64,000 nt of DNA from Betaproteobacteria bacterium (GTDB taxonomy: Bacteria > Pseudomonadota > Gammaproteobacteria > Burkholderiales > Burkholderiaceae_C), in assembly GCA_025356445.1 (NCBI GenBank), contig JANXSZ010000044.1:1-64000 (forward strand), in the 5' to 3' direction. The notes beneath the pieces were generated by a model. The model was not told the origin of the DNA and searched no databases. It saw nothing but the letters and a program-made list of their open reading frames with translations. Positions 63,578-64,000 of the stretch are shown here, in pieces. Numbering within the stretch: position 1 is the first letter of the stretch; every line of letters begins with the position of its first letter. The translations under genes and the position numbers were made by a program.

Positions 63578-64000
63578 TCAGGCTGTAGTGCTTATCCGAT
63601 GGGCTATGTCAGCTATCAACTGTATAGCAAGCAAGCGTTTAGAGGCATGCGGCAATTCGCGTGCACCCTGGGCGTCCACCAGCAGCAGAGCGTTGTCGTC
63701 CAAGCCGAACGTGGCTGGGCCGATGTTGCCAACCAGCAGCGGCACACCTTTACGAATGCGCTTGGCGGTGGCATTGGCCAGCAGGTCGTGGCTTTCGGCG
63801 GCAAAGCCCACGCAAAACAACGCACCGCTTTGCGCACGGGGCGACTGGGCGACGGTAGCAAGAATGTCGGTGTTCTCGGTGAACGCCAGCGTGGGTGCTT
63901 GACCCGAGCCGTCTTTCTTCAACTTGTGCGCTGAAGCACTGACCGGGCGCCAATCGGCCACAGCCGCAGTCGCTATGAAAACATGAGCTCCTGAAGCGCA
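63578..64000 (-). CDS. coaBC: CoaBC, C-terminal part (continues beyond window)
   Basis: The visible 140 residues are the C-terminal end of the phosphopantothenate-cysteine ligase (CoaB) half of CoaBC. FIATAAVADWRPVSASAHKL is the CTP/substrate site, then ENTDILATVAQ, VGFAAESHDLLANATAKRIRK and GPATFGLDDNALLLVD. The frame is open to the window edge, so the CoaC half is outside. The full enzyme makes 4'-phosphopantetheine for coenzyme A. It appears to share a transcript with dut. Confidence 0.93.
   Translation of the reverse strand, partial: CASGAHVFIATAAVADWRPVSASAHKLKKDGSGQAPTLAFTENTDILATVAQSPRAQSGALFCVGFAAESHDLLANATAKRIRKGVPLLVGNIGPATFGLDDNALLLVDAQGARELPHASKRLLAIQLIADIAHRISTTA

Overview
The window looks like a chromosomal segment of a betaproteobacterium, most likely a Comamonadaceae member (Burkholderiales). 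This rests on the gene families present (ParE/ParC with a lytic transglycosylase between them, dapA-bamC, MoxR-DUF58-TgpA, a bcsD-type cellulose operon) and on general protein resemblance. It is inference, not a database result. Most of the window is GC-rich housekeeping and envelope DNA. A hand count over 14461-14520 gives 39 of 60 G+C.

Region 1 (1-8400) is accessory. The end of an IS3-family element at the left edge is followed by a seven-gene minus-strand catabolic operon: GntR/FCD regulator, TauD/TfdA-type oxygenase, MmgE/PrpD, AtuA-like (DUF1446), DUF4387, an MFS permease and an esterase-713-like hydrolase. Several genes overlap by 4-8 bases, so translation is probably coupled. A divergent Bug/TctC receptor gene is frameshifted and cut off at about 8397. 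A near-perfect FCD-GntR operator lies between the two. The region stops about 140 bases from the 3' end of tRNA-Arg(ACG).

Region 2 (8.5-19.3 kb) holds a minus-strand set (HDAC-like deacylase, enoyl-CoA hydratase-like protein, MscS channel) and a plus-strand run MoxR ATPase, DUF58, TgpA-type transglutaminase, MltB-type lytic transglycosylase, then a PAS-PAS-GGDEF-EAL protein.

Region 3 (19.3-37.1 kb) contains two sets of the poorly understood alpha-E / circularly permuted ATP-grasp / transglutaminase system. One is a separate pair (alpha-E and ATP-grasp, minus strand). The other is a plus-strand cluster of a DUF2126 transglutaminase, a fused ATP-grasp-alpha-E protein, a second small transglutaminase and a RidA-like protein. 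A large hybrid sensor kinase and comEC lie between the sets.

Region 4 (37.1-46.3 kb) carries a chemoreceptor, parC, a lytic transglycosylase, parE, an MFS permease, a 46-residue membrane peptide and a methyltransferase.

Region 5 (46.3-58.4 kb) is a bcsD-containing cellulose synthesis operon, bcsD-bcsP-like-bcsQ-bcsA-bcsB-bcsC plus an unrecognised TPR/Pro-Gln-rich secreted protein, ending at a terminator. No bcsZ cellulase is present. bcsA is markedly AT-richer than the surroundings.

Region 6 (58.4-64 kb) is housekeeping: dapA-bamC, an Ala-rich lipoprotein, a cupin ribosomal oxygenase, a SlyD-like isomerase, dut, and the C-terminal end of coaBC running off the window. I saw no CRISPR array, rRNA, integrase or prophage.
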